From: Verrucomicrobia bacterium Tous-C9LFEB
GTDB lineage: Bacteria > Verrucomicrobiota > Verrucomicrobiia > Methylacidiphilales > UBA1321
Assembly (NCBI GenBank): GCA_002304345.1
Contig: NEUU01000018.1
Location: 19,932 to 83,931 of the forward strand
Direction of reading: 5' to 3'
DNA: 64,000 nt
Shown here one piece after another: positions 46,207 to 54,537 of the stretch (the first letter of the stretch is position 1; the number at the start of each line of letters is the position of its first letter). The position numbers were made by a program, and so were the translations under genes. The notes beneath the pieces were generated by a model. The model had not been told where the DNA came from. It did not search any database and saw only the letters and a program-made list of their open reading frames with translations.

Positions 46207-46793
46207 GAAGCGGCCTCCGTCGACGTCGAAGCTTTGGGGTAGTGCGCCTTCGCCTTGGCCAGAACGGCGTCATGCGGGGTCGGCTCGTATTCGTAATCGT
46301 CGGGCTCGACGTAATCCTTGCGCATCGGGAAATCCTTGAACTCGTCCCACATCAGGATGCGGCGCAGGTCGGGGTGACCCTCGAACTGGATGCCGTAGAG
46401 ATCGAATGCTTCGCGTTCCTGAAACTCCGCGCCGCGATAGATCGGGGTGAGAGAGGTGACCACCGGATTCTCGCGGGTGGTGACTTGCTTGATCGTGATC
46501 GGCCCGTGCTTCAGCGCCATCGAGTAGAGGTGATAGACCACTTCCATCGAACCGGGCTTCTTCGTGACGATTTCCTTGTCCGTGCCATCGGGCTGCTTGA
46601 CCTTAGTCTTCTTCTCGACCGGGAGCGTGTCGACGCCCGCGACGTTGCTGGCGTAATCCATCCGGTAGGCGGGATCATCGCGCAGCCACTTGGCCACTTC
46701 GAGCGCCAGGGCTTGAGGCACGATCAGCGCGTTGGCCGCAGCGTCGTGCTTCACCGGGGGAAACTTGGCAAGAATGGGAGCGAGGTCGATCAT
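46203..46793 (-). CDS. nuoC: NADH-quinone oxidoreductase subunit C
   Basis: 196 residues from the ATG at 46793; a longer frame extends upstream into nuoB's tail region and is unlikely. The 30-kDa signature [20 protein letters not shown], then [20 protein letters not shown] and [13 protein letters not shown], is clear. A lysine-rich insertion ([20 protein letters not shown]) at about 65-85 enlarges it relative to typical NuoC. Overlaps nuoD by 4 bp. Confidence 0.93.
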   Translation of the reverse strand: MIDLAPILAKFPPVKHDAAANALIVPQALALEVAKWLRDDPAYRMDYASNVAGVDTLPVEKKTKVKQPDGTDKEIVTKKPGSMEVVYHLYSMALKHGPITIKQVTTRENPVVTSLTPIYRGAEFQEREAFDLYGIQFEGHPDLRRILMWDEFKDFPMRKDYVEPDDYEYEPTPHDAVLAKAKAHYPKASTSTEAAS

Positions 46794-46825
46794 GGGTCGT
46801 AAATGGGGGCTGAAAGCGAGTGGGC

Positions 46826-47479
46826 CTACGCTTCGCGGACAATCGTATGGGGTTTCCAGACTTCCGGGTTGTACGGAGGAACGAGATCGTGCTCGCCGAA
46901 TTCCGGGATCGGGCATTCGCGATTTTCGCCGCGGTACGCGGGATTCGTCCGGCGCGCGTCGGAGCCGAGGGTGCGTTGATTCTCGATCTTGCGTTGCAGC
47001 GTCATCAACGCGTGCAAGAGCGCTTCCGGTCGCGGCGGGCAGCCGGGGATGTGGACGTCGACGGGAATGAACCGGTCCACGCCCTTGAGGACGTTATAGC
47101 CTTGCTTGAACGGACCACCCGAAATGGCGCACGCGCCCATCGCGATGACGTACTTCGGTTCCGGCATCTGGTTGTACAGGCGGATGACTTGCGGCGCCAT
47201 CTTCTTGGTCACCGTCCCCGCGACGATCATCAGATCGGCCTGCCGGGGAGAGGGGCGGAACACTTCCGCGCCGAACCGGGAGAGGTCGAAGCGCGCGGCG
47301 GCGGTACAAATCATTTCAATGGCGCAGCAGGCGATGCCGAAGCCGAGCGGCCAGATCGAACTCTTGCGGCCCCAGTTATAGACCCATTCCAGCGAGACGA
47401 CAAAGACGCCCGCTTTTTGGAGTTCGCTGCGCAAGCCTTCATCGGCGGCGAAACTGGTGTTCGTGGGAAGAAGCGTCAT
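46826..47479 (-). CDS. nuoB: NADH-quinone oxidoreductase subunit B
   Basis: 217 residues. It holds cluster N2: [10 protein letters not shown] (two adjacent cysteines), [14 protein letters not shown] and [14 protein letters not shown] give the four ligands. The C-terminal extension (about 175-217) is longer than in E. coli. It directs electrons to quinone. It lies 4 bp after nuoA and about 32 bp before nuoC. Confidence 0.95.
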   Translation of the reverse strand: MTLLPTNTSFAADEGLRSELQKAGVFVVSLEWVYNWGRKSSIWPLGFGIACCAIEMICTAAARFDLSRFGAEVFRPSPRQADLMIVAGTVTKKMAPQVIRLYNQMPEPKYVIAMGACAISGGPFKQGYNVLKGVDRFIPVDVHIPGCPPRPEALLHALMTLQRKIENQRTLGSDARRTNPAYRGENRECPIPEFGEHDLVPPYNPEVWKPHTIVREA

Positions 47480-47483
47480 AGGT

Positions 47484-47870
47484 TTATTTCCACTCCAGCA
47501 GGCCCTTGCCCCAAAGGTAGATGAGACTTTCGACCAGGATCAGGATAAAGACTGACATCGCGATGAAGCCGCCAAGGCCGACCCCGGTAAAGGCCACTGC
47601 CCACGGATAAAGGAACACCGCTTCGATGTCGAAAATCACGAATGCCAGCGCATACAGGTAGTACTGGACCTTGAACTGCATCCACGGATCGCCCTTCGAT
47701 TCGATACCGCACTCGTACGATTCGTTTTTGGTCTTGCCCGGCTTTTTAGGGGCCAACACCCAGGCGATAGCCAAGGGTGTGCAAGCGAAGATCACGGCAA
47801 TGACGCCGAGGATGGCAATCAAGAGATAATGGTAGAAGTATGAGGCCACAAAAATGTAGGTTTCTATCAT
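47484..47870 (-). CDS. nuoA: NADH-quinone oxidoreductase subunit A
   Basis: 128 residues from the ATG at 47870, preceded by TTAGGG; an ATG six codons upstream is possible. Three membrane segments and the conserved [20 protein letters not shown] (E-C-G motif), [12 protein letters not shown]. First gene of a twelve-gene operon running to 35946. The 50-bp AT-rich stretch upstream (47889-47937) probably holds its promoter, but no convincing -35/-10 pair is clear. Confidence 0.93.
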   Translation of the reverse strand: MIETYIFVASYFYHYLLIAILGVIAVIFACTPLAIAWVLAPKKPGKTKNESYECGIESKGDPWMQFKVQYYLYALAFVIFDIEAVFLYPWAVAFTGVGLGGFIAMSVFILILVESLIYLWGKGLLEWK

Positions 47871-47937
47871 ATACCCTAATGACTGCACTCCGAAAGTGTC
47901 AAGTATTAGGAAATATAATTTTTTTCAAATTGGAAAA

Positions 47938-48399
47938 TTAGGCGTTTTTCGCCATTTCGGTCGTTGGCTTTATTGTTAAAGTATTCAATAGAAGGCTAAC
48001 TTTCTCGTGAATTTCAGGGAGAGCCAACGCTGGTTCCGCAAAATCAATATCGTGGACGTGCCAGTATACAATTTTGTCGGACCAAGCCGGGAATTGCGTT
48101 TCCATCATGGGCCGATGCTCTTTTTCCTTCAGCGCAATCACGAGATCGGCACTGTTCAGATCTTCCTCGGACAACTGGACTGGGCGCTCGCCGGTATGGG
48201 TGAGCGGGATCTGCATCTTGGCCAAAGCCTCGACCGTATTGACGGAAATCAGCGCCTCGCCATAGACCAACCATGTGGCGAGACCGCGGGAGAAGGCGCG
48301 GATATCGAGATTGCGTGCCGTGGCGGCGTGATTGAAGACCGCCTCCGCGAAGCGACTGCGGTAATAATTGCCGGTGCAGATGAACAAGACACGTCGCAT
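47938..48399 (-). CDS. low-molecular-weight protein tyrosine phosphatase-like protein
   Basis: 153 residues. The P-loop is at the N-terminus: FICTGNYYRSR with C8 and R14 (CX5R), and the general acid in YWHVHDIDFAEP. The loop differs from the common CxGNxCRSP by having two tyrosines and Arg instead of Pro. Such proteins dephosphorylate tyrosine (e.g. of exopolysaccharide kinases) or belong to the arsenate reductase fold; no arsenic genes are near. It lies upstream of nuoA in the same direction, 67 bp away. Confidence 0.75.
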   Translation of the reverse strand: MRRVLFICTGNYYRSRFAEAVFNHAATARNLDIRAFSRGLATWLVYGEALISVNTVEALAKMQIPLTHTGERPVQLSEEDLNSADLVIALKEKEHRPMMETQFPAWSDKIVYWHVHDIDFAEPALALPEIHEKVSLLLNTLTIKPTTEMAKNA

Positions 48400-48445
48400 A
48401 CGGGAAGTGTAGGCGTTCCCCGATCCGCTGGCAAGCCGGGGCGTG

Positions 48446-49171
48446 TTAAGTTTCGCTCATACCGGATTGCCGTGATCGGCATTGGCGTATCGCATCGATC
48501 ACGGCAAAGGGCAGGTAATAGATGACGAAAAAAGCGAGGGCCAGCAGCGTCGTTACCGGTATATACCAAGGCCACGGGCCAAAGTAATCGAGCAACGAAG
48601 CTCCGGCCGGTTTGGCGCGGAGATAGCCATAATTCACGCCTAGGAGCCAATCCACCACTCCAGCGCACGCGGCGTAGAAGAGCAACCAGCCATAAGCGCG
48701 CGGAATGGAGGCCCAAGTGGGGCGCAGCGGAAAGGCAAAGGTCAGGTAAAGGATCGTGGCGACCAAGCCGCTATGGGACAGGAAAAAGATGAAAAACGAC
48801 GGCTCGGGAAAACCATAGCGCAGATCCGGTGTGATCACCGCTTGTAACGTTCCCGCCAATCCCCAGAAGTAGCTCAACTCATAGGACCAGCGTTGACGCC
48901 AGAGGCAGGTGATCGCCGTGGTGAAGGTCGCCCAGTCGCACAAATGCATGGGCAGGCCATTGTGCCAGCCGATGATGCCGAGGTGCCATTTCCAGAAGAA
49001 CGAAAACCCCTCATTCAGCAGCAGAATGGTGCCGAGCGTGAGGGCGATGCGGGAATCCAGCGTGGTGGATCGGCTGTACTTCACCCACGCCGTCAAAACG
49101 ACCGGAATCGCCACGGTCAAGATCAAGACCGTGACATGTGCCGGCCCGAACAGGACGAAGGTCGATTCCAT
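48446..49171 (-). CDS. YwaF-like integral membrane protein (TIGR02206 group)
   Basis: 241 residues, about seven membrane helices. FKWHLGIIGWHNGLPMHLCD-like residues here read WKWHLGIIGWHNGLPMHLCD, and ELSYFWGLAGTLQAVITPDL is the TIGR02206/YwaF pattern. The function of the family is unknown. ATG 49171 is preferred to the upstream TTG/ATG-like codons. A perfect 18-bp palindrome lies 17 bp upstream. Confidence 0.75.
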   Translation of the reverse strand: MESTFVLFGPAHVTVLILTVAIPVVLTAWVKYSRSTTLDSRIALTLGTILLLNEGFSFFWKWHLGIIGWHNGLPMHLCDWATFTTAITCLWRQRWSYELSYFWGLAGTLQAVITPDLRYGFPEPSFFIFFLSHSGLVATILYLTFAFPLRPTWASIPRAYGWLLFYAACAGVVDWLLGVNYGYLRAKPAGASLLDYFGPWPWYIPVTTLLALAFFVIYYLPFAVIDAIRQCRSRQSGMSET

Positions 49172-49187
49172 GACGCGCCACACCGTG

Positions 49188-49205
49188 CCCGGTTTTAAAA
49201 CCGGG
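49188..49205. promoter_or_regulatory. perfect 18-bp palindrome upstream of the ywaF-like gene
   Basis: CCCGGTTTTAAAACCGGG reads the same on both strands. Its position 17 bp before the start codon fits an operator for a dimeric regulator or a small hairpin in the leader. Confidence 0.4.
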
Positions 49206-49281
49206 TCAAGTCAAATGGAGTGGGTACCAGTGATCTCTCAAGAATTCAGCTTTCTCATTTGATGATCACTTTTCGGTCCGC

Positions 49282-49314
49282 CATTCCGAGCGGAGGGATC
49301 GGGCAAGGGGGCAG
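49282..49314. repeat. partial copy of the terminal-palindrome repeat
   Basis: CATTCCGAGCGGAGGGATCG then GGCAAGGGGGCAG. It matches, on the other strand, one end of the element at 63871-64000 including the flank CTGCCCCCTTGC at 63861. It lies 8 bp from a CTAG-type MITE. Confidence 0.55.
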
Positions 49315-49321
49315 AGTCCCA

Positions 49322-49407
49322 CTAGTGGAGCATGTCAGATGAAATGAGGGTTGCGAGTGTCTTCCTACAAAAAGACATTCCGCTCGCGCAACCCATCACA
49401 TCGCTAG
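49322..49407. mobile_element. CTAG-type MITE, short copy
   Basis: CTAG at 49322-49325 and 49404-49407. The left end TGGAGCATGTCAGATGAAAT matches the right end of the 32691-32836 element in reverse, and the right end matches its left inner part, with some terminal bases missing. The right CTAG supplies the stop codon of mscS. Confidence 0.7.
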
Positions 49408-50486
49408 GCTTGCGATTTGACGTAAACGGTCTGCGTCGGGTAGGCGAATTCGATCTTCTCGGCGTCGAATTTTTCCTTGATGGCGAGGTTGAGTTCGCTG
49501 ATGAGGAGCTTGTATTCGAGCGCGGTTTTGTAATCGGCCCAGCAGATGGCTTCGAGGTCGAGAGAGCTGGCGCCGAGGTTGGTGAAGGTGGTGGTGACGC
49601 GGTTGACCTTGGGATGGCTCTGGACGATTTCGGACATGAGCGCGAGGGCGCGTTCGATCTGGGGCCGCTGGTTATCGTAGGTGATGCCGATGGTGAGGAT
49701 GGTGCGGACGAGTTTGTCCTTGGAGTAATTGCGGATCTGCTGATCGACGAGGTCTTTGTTCGGGAGGTTGATTTTTTCCCCGGTGAGAGCGGTGAGCTGG
49801 ATGCAGCGCAGTCCCATGTCGGTGACGAAGCCGTCGTATTCGCCGAAGGAAATGCGGTCGCCGACCTTGAATAATTTGCTGAGGGTGATTTCGAGCGAGC
49901 CGATGATGTTTCCGATGGTCTTTTGCGACGCGAGAGCGATGGCGGCCCCGAGGAAGCTGGCGCTGGCGAGGTAGGGCTTGATGTCGATGAAGAAGGAGAG
50001 GACGTAGAGAATGCCGATGGCGGCGACGAGGAATTTACCGGCTTTGCCCAGGAGTTGGGCCCAGCGTTCGTCGAGGTTCGAACTGCCCTGTTCACTGCGG
50101 GCGACAAGCAATTGGCTGGCGATATCGACCAACCGGTAGGCGAGGACGAGGAGGGTGAAATTGATGACGATGGGGAAGAAGCCGACGTGGACGCTCTGCC
50201 AGAGGTTGGAGGGCATCTTCTTGAACGAGTCGAAGGCGAGTCGCGCAAAAATAACGAAGACCACGAGTCGGCCCGGACCGCGCGCGGCGAGGTAAATGCG
50301 GTTGCGCAATTCTTCGCTGAAGTCCTTCATCGAGCGGGCCATGAGGCGGCGCATGACGCGGTCGGCCACCAGGATGGCCGCAAAGCCGAGGACAATGTAG
50401 ACCCCGGCCTGAATCAATTCGGCAGGCGTGGCGCGGGTGATGATCCAGTCGAAGCAATCTTTGGAAAGGGCGATCAATTTATTCAT
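49404..50486 (-). CDS. MscS-family mechanosensitive channel
   Basis: 360 residues. Three or four N-terminal membrane helices, the pore-lining helix FLGAAIALASQKTIGNIIGS (Gly/Ala pattern, about 173-192), then the beta domain (LFKVGDRISFGEYDGFVTDM, INLPNKDLVDQQIRNYSK) and a C-terminal alpha/beta cap. It opens on membrane tension and releases solutes under osmotic downshock. Its stop codon TAG lies inside the terminal CTAG of a MITE, so the last codons are the gene's own but the stop is shared with the insertion site. Confidence 0.87.
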   Translation of the reverse strand: MNKLIALSKDCFDWIITRATPAELIQAGVYIVLGFAAILVADRVMRRLMARSMKDFSEELRNRIYLAARGPGRLVVFVIFARLAFDSFKKMPSNLWQSVHVGFFPIVINFTLLVLAYRLVDIASQLLVARSEQGSSNLDERWAQLLGKAGKFLVAAIGILYVLSFFIDIKPYLASASFLGAAIALASQKTIGNIIGSLEITLSKLFKVGDRISFGEYDGFVTDMGLRCIQLTALTGEKINLPNKDLVDQQIRNYSKDKLVRTILTIGITYDNQRPQIERALALMSEIVQSHPKVNRVTTTFTNLGASSLDLEAICWADYKTALEYKLLISELNLAIKEKFDAEKIEFAYPTQTVYVKSQA

Positions 50487-50815
50487 GGCAGTAAGCGGAA
50501 ATTCGTGAGGGTAAGTGAGGGATGATTAAACCAAAGGGATTTCCGGTGGGAAGGGAAATCGCAAGAGGTGTAGGGAGCGGTCCTGGAAAAAAAGAGTCGC
50601 GCGCTCCCAACCGCTCCAGACGTCAACACCCCGTTGAGGGGGGCAGGGGAGATCTGAAATCTCAAATGGGAAATTTCAAAGGATAGTAATCCACGCATGC
50701 CTTCGTTCTAGCAGGAATCCGGGAAGAACGTTTGCGTTAGGTGAGCTACGTGAGCTAGGTGTGCGATATTTTTGCCGCAGGAGGCGGCAAGAGGACATCG
50801 GTTTGCCAACGAGCG
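50487..50815. other. intergenic region
   Basis: 329 bp between the convergent-direction mscS start and the FkbM gene end (both minus). It holds a hairpin TTGCCGC/GCGGCAA (50772-50790), a GAGATCTGAAATCTC palindrome (50648-50662) and the short tandem GTGAGCTACGTGAGCTA. No gene is seen. Confidence 0.5.
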
Positions 50816-51700
50816 CTACTTTGCCTTCAGTCTTTCGATGAGGTCGGGGCGTTTATTCGAGACGGCGATGTAGTTGGGGCCGAAGTAGGCGTCGTACATG
50901 GCGGCGTCGGTGGTGTCGTAGGGGGTGAATTCGACGCCGTGGGGATAGAGTTTGCCAAGGCTGAAATTCTTCGCGTGGAAGAGGTGGTAGAAGTCCTGCA
51001 GGAAGAACTGGGTGCGGGAGTTCATCGTGCCGTATTCGAATTGAATCACGTCGATGAAGTCATCTGATAAGTAGGAGCCGAAGCCTTTTAGAACGAGGGG
51101 CTCGGCGCCTTCGGTATCGATTTTCAGGAAGTCGATGTGCGTGATGTTTTTTTCGGCAATGTAGGTGTCCGCGCGCCGGGTCTGGGCGGACACTTTGGTG
51201 GCGAGCCCGTGCTGGGGGTACGCAAAGAGCGAGGAGTAACCGGTGGAAGCGGCGTAGACGTTTACTTCGACGGCTTTTGCTTCGTCGGCGAGTCCTACGT
51301 TGTGACCCACGATGCGTTCGCGTCCGGCGGTCAGAGCGGAGAATTTCTCGAAGGTGGTGGGAACCAACTCGAAGGCATGAATGGTGGCGGTGCGAAAGAG
51401 TTTGGACGCGACGAGCGACCAGTTGCCTTCGTTGGCGCCGACATCAAATATGACTTGGGGCGAGGCCGTTGCGATTTGTTGCAGGATCCAGTATTCGCCA
51501 TTCGAGGCGGGATCATAATTCATGTTATGATAGCGCTTGGCGTAGGTGTCGCAAAAAATCATCAGGGCCTTGCTGCCCCAATCGTTCCGCTCACAGAAGA
51601 GCGCGTTCGCCGCTTTGAGGATTTCCTCTTTGGCGATGGGCTGGACGTCGCCCAGAGTGTTTTTGACAATGTCGTAGAGCAGTTGCTTCGGTGTGATCAT
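50816..51700 (-). CDS. FkbM-family SAM-dependent methyltransferase
   Basis: 294 residues from the ATG at 51700, with GGAGGG 11 bp upstream. The SAM-binding motif is VIFDVGANEGNWSLVASKLF, and HIDFLKIDTEGAEPLVLKGF is the second FkbM signature. The family often O-methylates sugars or small molecules, including surface polysaccharide. The target is unknown. It lies alone; the next gene upstream is 108 bp away on the same strand. Confidence 0.85.
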   Translation of the reverse strand: MITPKQLLYDIVKNTLGDVQPIAKEEILKAANALFCERNDWGSKALMIFCDTYAKRYHNMNYDPASNGEYWILQQIATASPQVIFDVGANEGNWSLVASKLFRTATIHAFELVPTTFEKFSALTAGRERIVGHNVGLADEAKAVEVNVYAASTGYSSLFAYPQHGLATKVSAQTRRADTYIAEKNITHIDFLKIDTEGAEPLVLKGFGSYLSDDFIDVIQFEYGTMNSRTQFFLQDFYHLFHAKNFSLGKLYPHGVEFTPYDTTDAAMYDAYFGPNYIAVSNKRPDLIERLKAK

Positions 51701-51808
51701 CTGACGGTCGTCCCTCCCCCTGTGTGAGCCCATGAAATCGGCCTGGGCCGAATTTCGCGTTACCCAGAAGTAATCGGCAGGTCAGGTGCTAAACCCGAGA
51801 ATAAATTG

Positions 51809-53071
51809 TCACGCGCCGATCGCGGCGGCAGGCGAGATGACGGCGTCTTTCATGCCGTGGAGGAGCTTCTTGTCCGACGGGCAGAGGGTGACGAGGACGC
51901 CACCGAGAGTGGTCTTGTCCTGATGGACGAAGTAGTAGGGGCAGACGCGGGCGCGGCCTTTGAGTTCGTGGAGCTGGCCGTCTTCGTCGTAGTAATTTTG
52001 CGCGAAGAGGTCGCCATGAACGAAGCGTTGCAGGACGTGCGGCTGGTGGTCGAAGTCGGCGAGGCTCTGGTCGATGATTTGCTGCCACTCGGGCGCGGGC
52101 ATGTCGGAGCCGATGTAGACGCCGCGCGCGCCCCACGCGAGCGGGGAGAAGCCGGAAATCTTGAGGACGAGATCGCGCTGCTTCTGGCTGAACGCGCCCA
52201 TCTCTTTCCAGTCGTGAATACCGAGTTCGGGAATGACGGCGTGGTTCGGCAGCGGCGTGGGGTCGAGCACCCACGAGTAGGGAATGATCTGCTGGAGCTG
52301 GCGCTGGCCTTTCTCGCTGAGTTCCTGCCGCCAGAATTCCTGCAGCGGTCGCATCCAGAACAAGGCGAGCCAGAGTTTTTCCTCGATGTAGGGCTTGAGC
52401 GGCGGTGTCATCGGTTGGCCGGGCTGCCACGAGGCTTGCAGCGAGTGGAGATTTTTCCAGTCGAACCCTTCGAAGAAGCGGTAGATCGAGGCACCGTTGG
52501 CGGTGTAGGTCTCGGCGGCTTTGACGCGCTCGGGCGAGGTGAGCCATTCGAGTTCGGGACGGTACGAGGCGGCTTCCTCGGAGATGAGGACGTCGCCAGC
52601 GGGGAAGATTTTTTCGAAACCGTCGCGCATGCCGCGCGGTCCGCCGAGAATGTTGTCGCCGAGGGCGCTGTAGGTTTCGCCTAGCCAACCGGTGAGACCG
52701 ATGCCGCCGGGGACGCTGTCGAGCTCGCTCATGGCGAAGCCGTTCTCAGTCAGAATGAGGTCGGGCCGGATGACGGCAGGGAGGTGATTCTTGACGCGTT
52801 CGTCGCGGGCGAGGGCGATCAATTCGGGAGGCTTGCCGCGATCGAGGAGTTCGGCGATCCAAGCGGGTTTCTTGCCCTGCCAGCTCTGGCGGTAGAGGAG
52901 ATTGCAGGCTTGGTTGAAACGGTGGAGCAGGTGGCCGAGTTTTTCGATCTGCTCGACGTGCTTCGGCGAGAGGGCGAAAGCGGTGTCGGCGATGCGCCAG
53001 GTTTTTTCGGCGAAGAGGCCACCCTCCGGCATGCGGCTGCGGATTTGTTCGAGGCGCGAAGGGGTGGTCAT
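51809..53071 (-). CDS. conserved-looking protein, possibly ATP-grasp fold; function unknown
   Basis: 420 residues, no signal peptide or membrane segment. Stretches such as FAMSELDSVPGGIGLTGWLG (about 111-130), VLKISGFSPLAWGARGVYIG and VLQRFVHGDLFAQNYYDEDG resemble the order seen in ATP-grasp ligases (a basic/Gly loop, then a metal-binding acidic region). That is a weak inference; I cannot name the family. ATP-grasp enzymes join a carboxylate to an amine or thiol. It may be co-transcribed with the FkbM gene. Confidence 0.5.
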   Translation of the reverse strand: MTTPSRLEQIRSRMPEGGLFAEKTWRIADTAFALSPKHVEQIEKLGHLLHRFNQACNLLYRQSWQGKKPAWIAELLDRGKPPELIALARDERVKNHLPAVIRPDLILTENGFAMSELDSVPGGIGLTGWLGETYSALGDNILGGPRGMRDGFEKIFPAGDVLISEEAASYRPELEWLTSPERVKAAETYTANGASIYRFFEGFDWKNLHSLQASWQPGQPMTPPLKPYIEEKLWLALFWMRPLQEFWRQELSEKGQRQLQQIIPYSWVLDPTPLPNHAVIPELGIHDWKEMGAFSQKQRDLVLKISGFSPLAWGARGVYIGSDMPAPEWQQIIDQSLADFDHQPHVLQRFVHGDLFAQNYYDEDGQLHELKGRARVCPYYFVHQDKTTLGGVLVTLCPSDKKLLHGMKDAVISPAAAIGA

Positions 53072-53179
53072 GGGTGTGGGCTAAAAAAAGAGGTCCGCAG
53101 ATTTCACAGATTCAAAGCAATCAACTTAATGGTGATTTGAGGGGTGTCAATTCGGGGAAGGGATTTTCACGCATTGTCT

Positions 53180-53270
53180 CCACAGACAGTTCTGCGTTGT
53201 AGGACGGCACTGTGTGCCGTCGCGGCGGTTCACAGAACCGCCCTACAGGAAAGACACTCGCTGTCTGGTG
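53180..53270. repeat. short inverted-repeat element near the proA 3' end
   Basis: TCCACAGACAG at the left and CTGTCTGGTG at the right form terminal inverted repeats. The centre holds ACGGCACTGTGTGCCGT and GGCGGTTCACAGAACCGCC, the second identical to part of 17664-17687, then CCTACAGGAAAGACACTCGC as in the CTAG-type elements. It looks like a mosaic of two repeat families. Confidence 0.6.
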
Positions 53271-53277
53271 CGGAGTA

Positions 53278-54537
53278 TTAAGCGCGCACCTGGCCGTTGC
53301 CGCGGACGAGGTATTTGTAGGAGGTGAGTTCCTCGAGGCCCATGGGGCCTCGCGCATGAATTTTATCGGTGCTGATACCGATTTCCGCGCCGAATCCGAA
53401 TTCGAAGCCGTCGTTGAAGCGGGTGGAGGCGTTCCAGAAGAGCGCGGCGGAGTCCATCATGCGGAAGAAGTCGGCGGCTGCGGCGTCGTCGTCGGTGATG
53501 ATGCCGTCGGAGTGGTGCGAGCCGTACTTGTCCATGTGGGCGACGGCCTCGGTGAGGTTCGCGACCACTTTGACGGAAAGAATCAGGTCGAGATATTCGG
53601 TGCCCCAATCGGCTTCGGTGGCGAGCTTGACGGCTGCGCCGCCGAGTTTTTGCACGGTGGCATCGCCGCGAATTTCGACGCCGTTCTTTTGCAGCGTGGC
53701 GACGATGCGGGGGAGGAATGTCTCCGCGATGGTGGCATCCACGAGCAAGGCTTCCAGCGCATTGCAGACGCCGGGCTTTTGGCACTTGGCGTTGAGGATG
53801 ATTTTTTCCGCCATGTCGAAGTTCGCCTTGGGGTGAACGTAGAAGTGGCAGATGCCGTTAAAATGTTTGATGACGGGCATGCGCGCGTTTTCGGTCACGG
53901 TCTTGATTAGACCATAGCCGCCACGGGGGATGAGCAGGTCGACGGTGTCGCTCTGTTGGCAGAGCGTGGTGATCGCGTCGCGGTCGGTGGTGGCGATGAG
54001 CTGGACGCTCGCGGCGGGAAGTCCGGCGGCGGCGAGTCCTTTTTGCAACGCGGTGGCGAGGGCGAGATTGGAATGGATCGCTTCGCTGCCGCCCCGGAGC
54101 ACGACGGCGTTGCCGGCCTTGAGGCAGAGCGCGGCGGCGTCGACGGTGACGTTGGGGCGGGATTCGTAAATGATGCCGATGACGCCGATGGGGACGCGGA
54201 TTTTTTGGATCTCGAGTCCGTTGGGGCGGGTGCGGTCAAAGAGGATTTCGCCGAGGGGACAGGGCAGGGCGATGATCTGGCGCACGCCGTCGACCATCTG
54301 CTGGTAGACCTTGTCGTTGAGTTCGAGGCGTTGGAGCATCGCGCCGGTGAGTCCCTTGGACTTGGCGGTGGCGAGGTCTTTCGCGTTGGCGGCGACGATC
54401 TCGGCCTTGTTCGCTTCGAGCGCTTGGGCGATCTGTTCGAGGGCGGAATTGAGCTGGGCGACGGAGACGCGGGCCAGTTCACGGCTGGCGGCGCGGGCGG
54501 CGCGGCAGAGAGAGGGGATGTCGGTGGCGGCGTTCAC
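53278..54537 (-). CDS. proA: gamma-glutamyl phosphate reductase
   Basis: 419 residues from a GTG at 54537 that overlaps the proB stop (GTGA); a longer frame with ATG 54573 lies within proB. It reduces glutamyl-5-phosphate with NADPH to the semialdehyde, the second step of proline synthesis. The aldehyde dehydrogenase fold shows PIGVIGIIYESRPNVTVDAA, ALCLKAGNAVVLRGGSEA and the catalytic cysteine in KPGVCNALE. Proline operon order proB-proA, translationally coupled. Confidence 0.94.
   Translation of the reverse strand: MNAATDIPSLCRAARAASRELARVSVAQLNSALEQIAQALEANKAEIVAANAKDLATAKSKGLTGAMLQRLELNDKVYQQMVDGVRQIIALPCPLGEILFDRTRPNGLEIQKIRVPIGVIGIIYESRPNVTVDAAALCLKAGNAVVLRGGSEAIHSNLALATALQKGLAAAGLPAASVQLIATTDRDAITTLCQQSDTVDLLIPRGGYGLIKTVTENARMPVIKHFNGICHFYVHPKANFDMAEKIILNAKCQKPGVCNALEALLVDATIAETFLPRIVATLQKNGVEIRGDATVQKLGGAAVKLATEADWGTEYLDLILSVKVVANLTEAVAHMDKYGSHHSDGIITDDDAAAADFFRMMDSAALFWNASTRFNDGFEFGFGAEIGISTDKIHARGPMGLEELTSYKYLVRGNGQVRA

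Noticed and set aside
48105..48399. Arsenate reductase call for the 47938-48399 gene
   Set aside because: The fold is shared, but no ars genes are near and the P-loop and acid loop suit the phosphatase branch at least as well.
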